Shown here in pieces: positions 10,520 through 20,267 of a DNA stretch of 64,000 nucleotides. The translations under genes and the position numbers were made by a program. Under the pieces are notes generated by a model. That model worked only from the letters and a program-made list of their open reading frames with translations. It was not told where the DNA came from and ran no database searches. Source of the DNA: Trichuris trichiura (Eukaryota; Nematoda; Enoplea; Trichinellida; Trichuridae); assembly GCA_037903355.1 (NCBI GenBank), contig JBAJFE010000042.1, positions 2,554,001-2,618,000 of the forward strand. The letters are read 5' to 3'. Each line of letters begins with the position of its first letter. Position 1 is the stretch's first letter.

Positions 10520-13500
10520 TTATGCATTCAATAAGTTTCTTTGCACAAAGAGCTCATAAACATTCATAGCTTTTTCGTAAAATCCAACACTGGCGTAATC
10601 TAGCATTCGACTGTAGCAGAAGTCTCTGACATTGAGCATTTCAATTTTTCTTTGGAGGTCATCAGATTTCTACAAGAATTATAAATAACGGACTACTCCG
10701 CGAGGGTAGCTGTTCCGAAAAACCAACGCCACTGCTCTCAATTAGTTCTGATAAACCTAGGTTCGCTTTTGGAATATTTTCTGCTCAAACAAGGATTTCA
10801 AAACGTCATTCTTATTACCTTCTATCTTAAATGAGGACTGTGTAACTTAGGTTTATTTAAACCGATAGTACTGTCATTTAGTTGATCTGCGCCACTAATT
10901 AAAAAAAACTTGATATGTACCTTTTCTGCATAACTGGTAATGATGGCTTCATATTCAAAGTCTTTATGGAAGGGAAGCGTTTGGTTATCAGTCGTTGGTA
11001 GGGGTTATTTCTAATTAAAAGCATGCCTTTAGAAGTGCGGAAGAAAACACTGAACATCAATAAGCAGCTGTTTTATCGAGGTTTCCTTCATCATTCAAGT
11101 TGCGCCGCGGCAAAGTTATGACTACTGAGCCAGTGAAGAGGATGAATAATTCAAACATCATGTCAAGAAAAATGTTATCAAAAGAAGCTGCTGCAGGGAA
11201 GCTCTTAAATATCAGAAAGAATTGATTCACGCTGCGTACTACGCTGACTGACAGGCATTTAATATCGGCGCAGTTCAGGTAGTTAACATGTGCTTACAAG
11301 AAGCACACGGAAATCCTAAGATTAATTCAGTTGATAATGCCTTATTACAAGGTCTAGAACACTTGCGTGGAACTTCATACGTTTCCGCAAATGATTACTA
11401 AGCTACTATTATATTTTAGTTGCTCATGCGATCTAGTGCCGTAATTAAGGTTTGACATATGAGAAAGACTTCGCGCATTTTACTTCCAGGGTATTATTAG
11501 CGCATTTGCCAACCGAAGGACACAACACCACGAACGATTGAAGGATAACATTGTCATCTGGTCACTTATGGACACAATGATTGATGTTTTATGCTGACAT
11601 GGCTATTTCTAGGAGGCCATTGAAGAGAAGAATGGCTAAAGAATGCTATTCATAGTTACTCTTCTTTGCGTACTTTATTTTAAAAATTTGTTTGAATTTT
11701 GTATTGTATCATTTAGACCCTTGATAGGATAAAATAAAAGACTGTTGCAACTATTTTTATTCACTTTGGTAAGTTACGCATCACTTCCTGATGTGCACAA
11801 AAAACTTTCAGTTATGCTTCACTGGTTGTGATCTTTTCTCTTCCGAACCAGACCGGAAGGTTTCACGCAGTTCTTCTTTACGTGTCTTATGTCATTTCCA
11901 CGTGTGAGAAGACCGCTACTCTGATCACTACTTTTTTTATAATAACACGATTATGGTTACAGGAAGTCTCTGACTTACAATGGCTATAGTTTGCGATGTA
12001 TAGTGGCCTATTTTCCGTGGAAGCCCTTTTTTGAATATTGCACTTTGTTTTGTTCTCACGTTTGCATACTGCTGCATGTCACAGCATAATATTCTGAAAT
12101 GCTGTACTAAGCTACGGTTCTGTGATTGCGAGTATTTGAATAAACAGACGCTATTTATCAGAGGTTTTGAAGAGCTGACAGGCACTCAGAGTTTTCGCAG
12201 TTGCTGGAGACAGTTGTGTAATTCAACGAAGAAAACCGCATCGACAAAATTTGATATCCTCCTGAACAGAACAGTGCCTGTTGAAGAAGAGATTTTTACT
12301 ACAGTGATGGGAAGAAGACGTAGCTGCGAAACGTTTGATAGACATAATGGTGGGTGATCTAGCATCTGCGTTGATTATACGTTGTGCTTAGTGTTAATAT
12401 GTAAATATGAGGCGATATAAGATCCTGCGCAACGTAATTCCTACAGAGCTTGGTAAGCTCAACTAATTAGCGTAAGACAAAGAAAAATTTCAAAAAAGAA
12501 AGGAAAACAAAGCCATTTCACCTCTTGCTTCAAAGAATGTTTATATCAGCAAAATCATGAAGAATGGACAGAATTAGGCAGATTATTCATTCATACGTAA
12601 TTATCTGTTTAATTTCAAAATCATTATCCATTCTTTTACTGGCTGTAAGATTAGGTGGTAGATGCACTGGCCACAGAAAGAAAAAAGCATGACGTATTTT
12701 CAAACTAACAGTCATCAGACTTTATAATTGACATTTCAGCGTTTAATGTAATGGATTGGCAGGCTGGCATAGTAAACTCATTTTCATTTTAAGTGCGCGT
12801 CAGACGTATTTTCTTATATAGTCATGACATGAAAAAATTTGTGATCAGCTTAAGTACTGCTTGCATTTTCTGAAACAATGACGTATCATAACTATTTCTT
12901 TTCCTACTTTAATGATACATTAAATGTTTTCCTATTCTCTTATCCAGTTCTTAAAACATAAAACTTCTGCTCTACCAGGAACTTAGTTATGCTGACGGAA
13001 GGTGCATAATCGTTACCTTTTCACAGCCTTCAAAGCAGCTGCTGTATTCATATCTGAACAGAATTTGTGCCTCCACGATTAAGCTTGGGTCTGTGAATTT
13101 CATTTTGGACTCTATGTTTGCGCACTGTACATAGACACATTCATTCACCTTCTGGCCATATATTAATGGTAATTCTTTCAGTTCCTTTCGCTCTTGCTGG
13201 CTTAACTTCATTTTTTCCTGAAAAGTATGAATTATCATTACTTACGGTGAGATAACCATTGCAAGTAAACGGCAGGCATTTTTTAAAAGACTTAATTTCT
13301 CATCTTCTTTAAAAATGATTGAGCATCATTTCTTAGGGGCAAAAAAGTGATTTTATAGTGCTTTGCTAACTTTCTTAGAGAATTAAATGCATCTGAGCAT
13401 ATTCCTTTGTAGCATTCTACTGAAGCACATGCGGGATCATACCGACATTCATAATGACAGTATTAGTAAAATGCGATCTTATGGTAAGCTTGAAGTTTCA

Positions 13501-14252
13501 ATGAAAACCTAAGCAATTATTGCGCCTTATTCAGTGGTAAGTCAGCTGGGAAATATTTTAATGGACGTCAGGCTTTCTTCAGGTATCTTTGAGAACCATT
13601 AGCACGACCATCCTAAGAAACATTGTGCTAGATTGAAATGCGAAAGGCGTTGAATCGAAATGATTATCAGATCCAGTGTCTCTAACATGAAAAACTGTTT
13701 CTACGCATATTTATGACTGCAGCCAATCCGTTGAAGCAAGTGTTTGCTGACCTGTTCTTTGGACATGAAATAGCGGACCTTTCTTGAAAAATTCTATTCG
13801 CAAAGGTAAAGGAGATGTCGTTAGACAAGCTTTTTGGATTGCTCAGGTTTTTCGTGCCCAAAAAGTCGCCCAACGGAAATCTTCCAAGCAGTGAATTAGC
13901 TATGGGAAAAACATAACTTCATGGAAAAAATTCTGTATTTATGGTATATTCTCGCCCAATAAAAGCCAATGAACAAACAGATCGTGAAATCATGAGTACT
14001 GGTAGGCAAAATTTTATCTACCGCTCCTATTTAGCATTACAAAATGATGTTCACTTTAAATCTCAACCTAAAATACCTTAGCATAGTCGTTGGTCTGCAG
14101 TGCGTAGCCTTATTAAGACTTACTGACGTGTTATATATGCTAAGAGGACAAGAGATGAATGGAAGAATCACCACGGTAACTTAAGGTGTATTGCGACTTA
14201 CCATAGCCTCCCATACTTGTTCCTCGGCTGATTTAGGTTTAACAATGATATC
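10520..14252 (-). CDS. Unknown multi-exon gene (partial model)
   Basis: Four exon candidates with good borders and open frames lie in order on minus: 14202-14252 (51 nt, after CTTTCTTTTTCAG, before GTAAGT; DIIVKPKSAEEQVWEAM), 13017-13217 (201 nt, after CATACTTTTCAG, before GTAACG; begins EKMKLSQQERKELKELP and ends SSCFEGCEK), 10921-10961 (41 nt; ends YEAIITSYAEK) and 10520-10669 (150 nt, after ATTCTTGTAG; begins KSDDLQRKIEM, ends FVQRNLLNA then stop). The first two and the last join in phase 0. Phase between 13017 and 10961 does not match, so at least one exon is missing there. No start exon was found; coding-like frames at 14602-14817 and 14902-15153 may belong. No family is recognised. The protein looks soluble, charged and mixed, with four Cys in the 201-nt exon. 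Confidence 0.4.
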
Positions 14253-15402
14253 CTGAAAAAGAAAGCTGAACTCGTTGTGTTGAAGTGCCAAAAATGTCAT
14301 GTTTAGGTAGTCACTGCTGAGTATTAATGAAGAATAATGAGCGAGCTGTTGGTTACGGCAGATGATTAATCCAATATAAAGTACATAATTTATGGAAATT
14401 AATGTACATAGCTTATCGAATTATATTCTTGTTGAACTGTTTACATCTGACAATAATAACTCTTCATGACAGGTCCTTTATGGGTTTTTGTCTTCGTTCA
14501 CCAGTGCTGACGATTAACATGTTACTAAGTCCCTTTCTCCATCAGCGGTTGCCAGTCATCAATAAAAGGAGAATGTTAGAATAATGTATACATTTGGACG
14601 GCTATATTCTCAGCAAACGCACGTGCATTCCGCATTTGCAGTGTATGTCACTTAGCTGGCCATGTGTTTCACATGAAAGAAAATTGTTTTTGATTTCTTT
14701 CAGTCGCTGTTTCACTTTCACATTGACATACTGCTTGTAAACATAAATTTTCAGCAGGGCATGTTTTTTTAAAAGGAGAAGGACAGCAGCAGAAACTAAA
14801 ACGATTACGCAACACACCTACAGTGGCATTCAACAGGTGTGAGTCGAATGAGGTACAACTGCTTGCAGAATAGTAGTTTTGACTCCAACAGTCAAGCGCT
14901 TTTATAAACTAGCTTTTAAGTACATTAAACTTTTTTGTACTGAAGTAAATACTTTCATGATGCACAGTGGGATCCTACGTACATTGGCTGTTTCTTTAAA
15001 TACAAAATAGCAAAAAAGAATCCTATAATTGTTAATAGAAGCGGATACTTCATTCTGCTCTGTATCACTGGCGTACTTTCTGCGCATTTTAAAGTGAAAA
15101 GTATATTCACCTGCTGCAAAACGCGCAGCTATCACATATGCACAGTGTTGCATTTGTTCCGGAGAGGTACTTTATTTGCACTTCTAGCAAATTGCTGCAC
15201 AATGTATTTCAGAAGCTATGAAAGTAAAATGTTCTGCGCACTGTGCGTTCTCTGAATGGCTGTCAGTCTGTTAGTCTTTACCGATCAACTAATCATGATA
15301 TTAAACCGCCTGATTTATCAGTGTTAATAGGTTTCATTTTTCAAGGATCTGGAAGATAATGCAAAAGTTTTATTACGGAATTATTCCCGTTTAGTGTGTT
15401 AA
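14253..15402. other. Possible upstream part of the 10.5-14.3 kb minus-strand gene
   Basis: Two minus-strand frames are coding-like: 14602-14817 (hydrophobic start then KVKQRLKEIKNNFLSCE) and 14902-15153 (starts MQHCAYVIAARFAAGEYTFH). Neither has an unambiguous pair of splice borders, so no exon is called. Confidence 0.25.
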
Positions 15403-15457
15403 ATAACTCCGGAGCTTTCGGGTCGACCGAGACCCGTCTTCAGCGGTTGTGAGTTAT
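15403..15457 (-). ncRNA. Candidate type I hammerhead ribozyme
   Basis: Read on minus, the order is ATAACT, loop, CCG, core CTGAAGA, one extra C, stem II GGGTC/GACCC with a 6-nt loop, GAAA, then GCTC and CGG, AGTTAT. Stem I pairs CCG with CGG and ATAACT with AGTTAT, with a 5-nt internal loop on the 5' side. The core matches the hammerhead consensus CTGANGA...GAAA, and stem III is the minimal AG/CT with no loop, placing the H17 cleavage position at C412 of this block (15412). Such minimal-stem III hammerheads are known from Penelope-like and retrozyme elements. The extra C between the core and stem II is non-consensus. A related copy is at 35.32-35.36 kb. Confidence 0.5.
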
Positions 15458-16317
15458 GGATGTCGTATGGATGACATTCTACAATCATTTTTGTTAACTA
15501 ACTTCAGTTTCTCGTCTGTGCGACCCTTATGAAAACATAAACCTGGCCCGTACTGTCCCAAAAAACTCTGAGTTTGACATGTTCGGCTTAGCATGCATAA
15601 TTTTTTTTCATTTTCCTGTTTTGAAAGGCAATCTATCATTCTGTTTTATAGATTTCATCCTTGATGACCAATAACAGAGTGGTAGATTTAACTTCCACAC
15701 CACGCTGATGACGGCACTATAATATCCCAAAAGTTACGCATATTGCTTCTTGCGATTTATGTAAAAGGTTACTTGTCCGTTCGTTAGTAGAGCGCTTGTT
15801 TCAATAGCTTACATATCTACTTGAAAAATGGAAAGGATGCCGTGAAGGGACGAAATGGAAATTTCATCCTTGATTTAGCAGATACAAAAGGAGAGTACCT
15901 TTTATTCACACGTGTCAGCGAAAAGCTGTAACCGGCCACACTTTTACGATTTACAGGTCACTACTAGTAACTTGAGCATCACTTAGGTACAACTCCAAAG
16001 CACTTAAAATAATAAAAATTAATGTGGACCATCTGCAGCTGTTGCATCAAATTCCGTCAACTACACAGTCGGCAATTTACCAAATACCATTTCAAAACAG
16101 TTTCTGCAATGTTTTTCTAGTTTGCAGGCTTTGTTCCCTGAAATTATTTTTCGTATAAATTTTTAGAATGCACTGTTGGCTATAAGTGTTAAGGAGTAAT
16201 TATGAACGTTTATTAACTTCAAGATAAGTTTATTTAGTGCGGTCTATTTTCAGTGCGTTTTTATCTGCTATGCTTTCAGACATACCTGAAGCAATTGGTA
16301 GTACAAGTATTAATTTC
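15458..16317. other. No gene recognised
   Basis: Short unsupported frames only. The stretch separates the 15.4 kb ribozyme-like repeat from the Penelope-like element. Confidence 0.3.
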
Positions 16318-16495
16318 GTAGTAGATCTTCAGATTCACGGGTTTGGCCTGTTGGATGTATCTGTAAATAAACTTCAAAGTGCCCTAACAACGGATGGATG
16401 ATCAAATTGTAAGAGAAAATACAGAACAATACCGTACGTTTTGGAATAGCTCTTGTTCCGTCGTCAGCAGTATAAGGGAGAATGTTTTTCATTCG
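16318..16495 (-). repeat. Downstream pLTR of the Penelope-like element
   Basis: Positions 16318-16421 match 19104-19207 nearly base for base (both carry GATCTTCAGATTCACGGG and AACTTCAAAGTGCCCTA). The remaining part to about 16495 has no counterpart at the upstream end and holds the hammerhead-like fold at 16429-16473. Confidence 0.75.
16429..16473 (-). ncRNA. Hammerhead-like ribozyme fold in the Penelope pLTR
   Basis: On minus: ATACTG, core CTGACGA, extra C, stem II GGAA/TTCC around a 9-nt loop, AAAA, minimal stem III CGTA, then CGGTAT. Stem I is a 6-bp helix between ATACTG and CGGTAT with one G-T wobble. The consensus GAAA is changed to AAAA, which should impair cleavage. Penelope-like elements are known to carry minimal hammerheads in their terminal repeats, so the location fits. 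The 7.8 kb fragment keeps the G of the second core block but has lost one A. Confidence 0.5.
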
Positions 16496-16536
16496 GTAAG
16501 GGGTTTATATAGCACATGGGAACAATGGGTGTTTGA

Positions 16537-16999
16537 TTAGTTGGGTAGGGCGCAGCACTGGAATTTGTTAATCAGCGCAGTCCATACTTCACTAACCGCC
16601 ACACCATTGTCGCGATTGATAGTGGAGTTGCTCTGGATGTAAAGAGCCTCCTTTAATACGCCTAAGGGGTAATAGGGTCTCGCGGTAAATAATCTTCGGG
16701 TGCGGATCAAGTGTGCACCGAGACGTGTGCTCCACAATAACCGAGGCGTTTATCGCTTTCTCCATGGCTTTTCGAGGGTCTTTTGTTGGTGGACGCCCCG
16801 GGCAGGTGGCCTGTTCCCCATTAAGTCTTCGTTCGGCGTTCTTGTATGTCAACACATTCTTCATGTGTTGGCCAAATCTCTTAAGTAAAGTGTTGCCCGT
16901 TTCTCCTATGTAGGAGGCGTTGCAACCACACTTTATCTGGTAAACTACACCGGGTCTGCTGTCAAAAGGAACCTTGATCTTGTCATTTCTCATAATCAA
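16537..16999 (-). pseudogene. GIY-YIG endonuclease domain of the Penelope-like element, frameshifted
   Basis: The frame from 16999 carries the GIY-YIG signature (GVVYQIKCGCNASYIGETG) followed by a helix-rich stretch. After about 16680 similarity moves to another minus frame (KEALYIQSNSTINRDNGV, ending at a stop at 16537), so a frameshift lies at about 16650-16700. This domain nicks target DNA for target-primed integration. It is in the same frame as the RT and separated from it only by one TGA (17024-17026) and eight codons. Confidence 0.8.
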
Positions 17000-17023
17000 A
17001 CAAAGATTACGTGAACTTTTAAA

Positions 17024-19162
17024 TCAAACGTTGAAATTTAAGGAGCGGCCTAGCCTCTTGATCTTTTCACTTAAGCCGTTGTAGTAGGGAAGGACTAAAA
17101 CCGGGCGTTGCTGTTGGTTATCGGGTGGGGACGACGGTAACGGTTTATTTAGTTGACACTGTCTGATGATGGAATTGATGAACTTACTGGGATACCCATT
17201 ATCACGTAATGTATTTGAAATATGTTTTAGCTCTATATTTAAATATTCGGGGTCACAAACTGTTAGGGCCCTATCAACCATCCCTTTAACTATACCTCTT
17301 TTAACTGAAATAGGGTGATGGGAAGAAAAGTTTAGGTGTCGGTCAGAGTGGGTGGGCTTTCTGTAAACTGTAGTTTTTAATTTATTACCTTGTTTAATGA
17401 CTAAGGCATCTAGAAAAGGCAGTTTACAATTATTTTCTTTCTCAATAGTTAGTATTATCTGATTGGGGAAGAGACTATTCAGGTGTTCCAGGAGCGTTTC
17501 TTCAGTGCCTGGTTTCATGATGCCAAAGATGTCCTCCACGTATCTTTTGAAAAGGATAGGGGCGTCGAGATCTTGCCGACTGCTGAAAGCTTTCTCCTCG
17601 AGATGTTCCATGAAGATCTCTGCGAGTATGGGAGAGAGTGGACTTCCCATGGGTGCCCCATCCTTTTGTGAGAAGAAACTATCCTGGAATCTGAAATAGT
17701 TGCCTTCGCACATGCAAAAAGATACTAATTTAACTATGTGGGTGGGGTTTAGTTTAGTTCTTTGTGAAATGGTGTCATCTTCGTCTAATAGGGATTGCAG
17801 CACGTTGATGGTGCATTGTATGGGAATGCTTGTGAAAAGATCTTTAACATCGGAACTAACCATGATATTATTCGGTTGCATTTTTACGACTTTTAATGCG
17901 GAACAAAATTCTTTCCCGTTTTTAACATCAGAATCACGTTTGCCTGTTAGGGGTTGGATTATGGTTTTTAGATATGAACAAAGTTTTGAAGTGACACTGT
18001 TGATGCTAGAAACGACAGGTCTGAAGGGGACCCCTGGTTTATGGATTTTGGGTAGGCCGTAGAGTTCGGGGCACTTAGTGTTACTGGTATAGAAGAGATT
18101 AAGGTTTATTTTTGAAAGAATTTGGTCTTTTGTTTCATCAGCGAAGGAGACTAGCATATCTTGAAGGAGTTTTCGCGTCTTGTCAGTCGGGTCGCGTTTT
18201 ATGGGACGGTAGACCGGGTTGCTCAGGAGTTCATTTATCTTTTGTGTGTAAAAGGTTTGGTCTAGTATAACTACCGTATTACCTTTATCAGCTTTTGTGA
18301 TGACAATATCAGCTCTCGACTTTAGAGTTTTAATGACCCCCCGTTCAGAAAAGCTCAAGTTAAGGGTTGGACGATTGTTATTGTTACTGCGTAATACGAG
18401 GCTGGAAATGTGTCCTTTGATTTCTCTTGCTATGTCTGGATCAGTGTAGGCGAGGCTGTGTTCTGTGGAGGAAATTATATCTAAAAATGGGGGGTTTTTG
18501 GGAGTGGGGACAAAATTTAAACCTTTACTTAAAACTGTTTGTTCAGTGTTGTTAAGGACAAGTGAGCTCAAATTAACGATAGTTTTATCTTTATTATTGA
18601 GTGAAGGAGGGTGAACTTGCTTAGTGTTGGATCTACGGAACTCCCAAGAGGGAGAACAGAATAAAGACGGGAGCTTTTTGTCTAGAATAGTGGTTTGGTT
18701 TATTTTTATTAGGGAACTGGTATTTCTAATGTGGAGTCTGAGTTGGGAGAAGAGGTCCGGTCTTAGAGAATCAAAGAGGAAGGCTGAGGAGTTGTTAGAA
18801 ACATACCTTAAGTGGGCTATTGATTTCCTATGGTCCCTGATGGTGGCTCTCAACAGGGAAAAACCGGTGGATTTTAATAAATTACTCGTTCGTTGACTGT
18901 GAGCGTGGTTCCATTTTAGATGGAAGCTTTTTGGCAGCAGGCCAGCGTCACGACATTTAATGAGGAAGGTAATCTTACCGAGTGTCGATGTAAGCTTGCT
19001 ATTTGTCTGTTCTAGCAGCTTAGCCGCTTCAAGGACTTGTGCACCGTGAGCATTTCGGATGTTTCGAAAGACAGGATGTCTTTTAACTGGCTTGAGTTGT
19101 TCATAGTAGATCTTCAGATTCACGGGTTTGGCCTGTTGGATGTACCTGTAAGTAAACTTCAA
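17024..19162 (-). CDS. Penelope-like reverse transcriptase (712 residues, active site altered)
   Basis: A long uninterrupted frame encodes the N-terminal region and RT core of a Penelope-like element. Visible blocks include ADIVITKADKGNTVVILD, YGLPKIHKPGVPFRPVVSS, MVSSDVKDLFTSIPI (motif A region), DGAPMGSPLSPILAEIFME (motif B) and KLPFLDALVIKQGN with TTVYRKPTHSDRHLNF downstream. The catalytic motif C reads RYVEDIF at about residue 541, where the family has YVDD; the first Asp is Glu (codon GAG at 17534-17536), which should abolish or weaken polymerase activity. The frame ends at a TGA (17024-17026) placed just before the endonuclease domain, so the original protein was probably one long polypeptide. 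The start codon lies inside the upstream pLTR. Its length without other stops suggests recent insertion. Confidence 0.88.
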   Translation of the reverse strand: MKFTYRYIQQAKPVNLKIYYEQLKPVKRHPVFRNIRNAHGAQVLEAAKLLEQTNSKLTSTLGKITFLIKCRDAGLLPKSFHLKWNHAHSQRTSNLLKSTGFSLLRATIRDHRKSIAHLRYVSNNSSAFLFDSLRPDLFSQLRLHIRNTSSLIKINQTTILDKKLPSLFCSPSWEFRRSNTKQVHPPSLNNKDKTIVNLSSLVLNNTEQTVLSKGLNFVPTPKNPPFLDIISSTEHSLAYTDPDIAREIKGHISSLVLRSNNNNRPTLNLSFSERGVIKTLKSRADIVITKADKGNTVVILDQTFYTQKINELLSNPVYRPIKRDPTDKTRKLLQDMLVSFADETKDQILSKINLNLFYTSNTKCPELYGLPKIHKPGVPFRPVVSSINSVTSKLCSYLKTIIQPLTGKRDSDVKNGKEFCSALKVVKMQPNNIMVSSDVKDLFTSIPIQCTINVLQSLLDEDDTISQRTKLNPTHIVKLVSFCMCEGNYFRFQDSFFSQKDGAPMGSPLSPILAEIFMEHLEEKAFSSRQDLDAPILFKRYVEDIFGIMKPGTEETLLEHLNSLFPNQIILTIEKENNCKLPFLDALVIKQGNKLKTTVYRKPTHSDRHLNFSSHHPISVKRGIVKGMVDRALTVCDPEYLNIELKHISNTLRDNGYPSKFINSIIRQCQLNKPLPSSPPDNQQQRPVLVLPYYNGLSEKIKRLGRSLNFNV

Positions 19163-19207
19163 AGTGCCCTACCAACGGATGAATGAGCAAATTGTAAGAG
19201 AAAATAC
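19104..19207 (-). repeat. Upstream pLTR remnant of the Penelope-like element
   Basis: Direct repeat of 16318-16421. It covers the beginning of the RT frame and stops before the ribozyme part present in the downstream copy. Confidence 0.75.
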
Positions 19208-19227
19208 AAAACTATGTGTATAAACAT

Positions 19228-19416
19228 TGTTCTGTATTTCCTCTTACAATTGTACTATACTGTACGCATTGTTCTGTATTTTCTCTTACAATTTGCTCAT
19301 CCATCCGTTGGTAGGGCACTTTGAAGTTTACATACAGATACATCCAACAGGCCAAACCCGTGAATCCGAAGATCTGCTATGAAACAACTCAAGCCTGTTA
19401 AAAGACATCCTGTCTT
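19228..19416 (+). repeat. Inverted partial copy of the Penelope pLTR and RT start
   Basis: From 19268 on, plus-strand sequence equals the reverse complement of the upstream pLTR and the first RT codons (TTGCTCATCCATCCGTTGG, AAACAACTCAAGCCTG, AAAGACATCCTGTCTT). A tandem half-copy of the ribozyme-adjacent segment lies just before it (TTGTTCTGTATTTCCTCTTA at 19228 and TTGTTCTGTATTTTCTCTTA at about 19269). Head-to-head partial copies are common at Penelope insertions. Confidence 0.7.
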
Positions 19417-20235
19417 GCGATACAAGTATTAATACTAGAAGTGTCTACGCTACAAGAAATGCGTCACATAAAACAAAATCTTTGTAAACAGCTACAGATT
19501 ATGTCCACCTGCTTTCAGCTATTCTAAATATTATCTTAGACTTAATTCATCTGATTGGCTAGACGATTATAATTTTTTGTGCTGCAAGCAGGCTTCTTTT
19601 CTCATCATGCTTTTCAATTTCGACTAATTATGCATCCCGAGGCAAGAAGTCTCGCCTTGTTTCTATTAATAATTGCTACTTTCGTACATACACATAAAGC
19701 AGATGCTTCAAACAATCTATGTAATCAATAGCACGCAAAATTTTATACGCTGTTAATAAATTTCACTTTAAGCAGTTAGAGTAAAACAGCCTATCTGACT
19801 GTCAATGGCAACGGCCAGACCGTCGCCATAAGTTTATAATAACCAAAGAAAGAATGGTACAGACAAATGTGCTTGAAGACTTCACCTGCAAATAAGACAA
19901 GTCTGCTCACTTCCAAACGGTATCCAGCTGAAAGTGGTAACTTGATTTTCAAGTTAGCCAACGATGTTCTCAGTTTTCCACGGCATGGACGACGTGCCGT
20001 CCAACCGTGGAACCAGATGTGTGCAGAAATTTTTTGTCCGTCAGCTACACCTGCCAAAATGTGGTATTGTAAAGACCAGCTCTATGTGTTCTGTTTCAAT
20101 AAACTTGACTTCTTGGAAATAACATCTTGAAGGCGGTGCAGGATTTTTTTTGCTTTCTGCGATGCCGTTTAACAATATGGGTAATGTTTTCTTTTTCGAA
20201 TATTGTCTTGCAATTGGCGCTGTTTTTTTTTTCAG
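19417..20235. other. Intergenic region upstream of the MAP kinase kinase
   Basis: No recognised gene. Open frames on both strands at 19791-20130 overlap each other and lack motifs. A strong acceptor (ten or more T then CAG) ends at 20235, 32 bases before the kinase ATG, so this may be leader intron or the trans-splice site. Confidence 0.35.
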
Positions 20236-20267
20236 GGGATAAGCTTAAAACAAAACGAAAATTTCAA

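Larger units (their letters stand above)
16318..19416 (-). mobile_element. Penelope-like retroelement, degenerate, with terminal repeats
   Basis: The element is read on minus. It has an RT frame (17024-19162), a GIY-YIG endonuclease region (16537-16999), and a direct repeat of about 103 bp at both ends (16318-16421 and 19104-19207) that includes the first codons of the RT frame, as in Penelope pLTRs. An inverted partial copy of the same repeat sits beyond the upstream end (19268-19416). RT plus C-terminal GIY-YIG and pLTRs define Penelope-like elements. The copy is dead: altered RT active site, in-frame stop between domains and a frameshift in the endonuclease. Confidence 0.9.

Noticed and set aside
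12301..12350. Hammerhead-like string (GTGATGGGAAGAAGACG...GCGAAACGTTTG) on plus
   Set aside because: It resembles the relic at 7.85 kb but the CTGANGA core is changed at several bases and no stem II pairs, so it is not called.
13218..13247. GTAAGT...TTTTCAG pair that would make an intron of about 30 nt
   Set aside because: Too short for spliceosomal removal; the acceptor is used with a more distant donor in the model.
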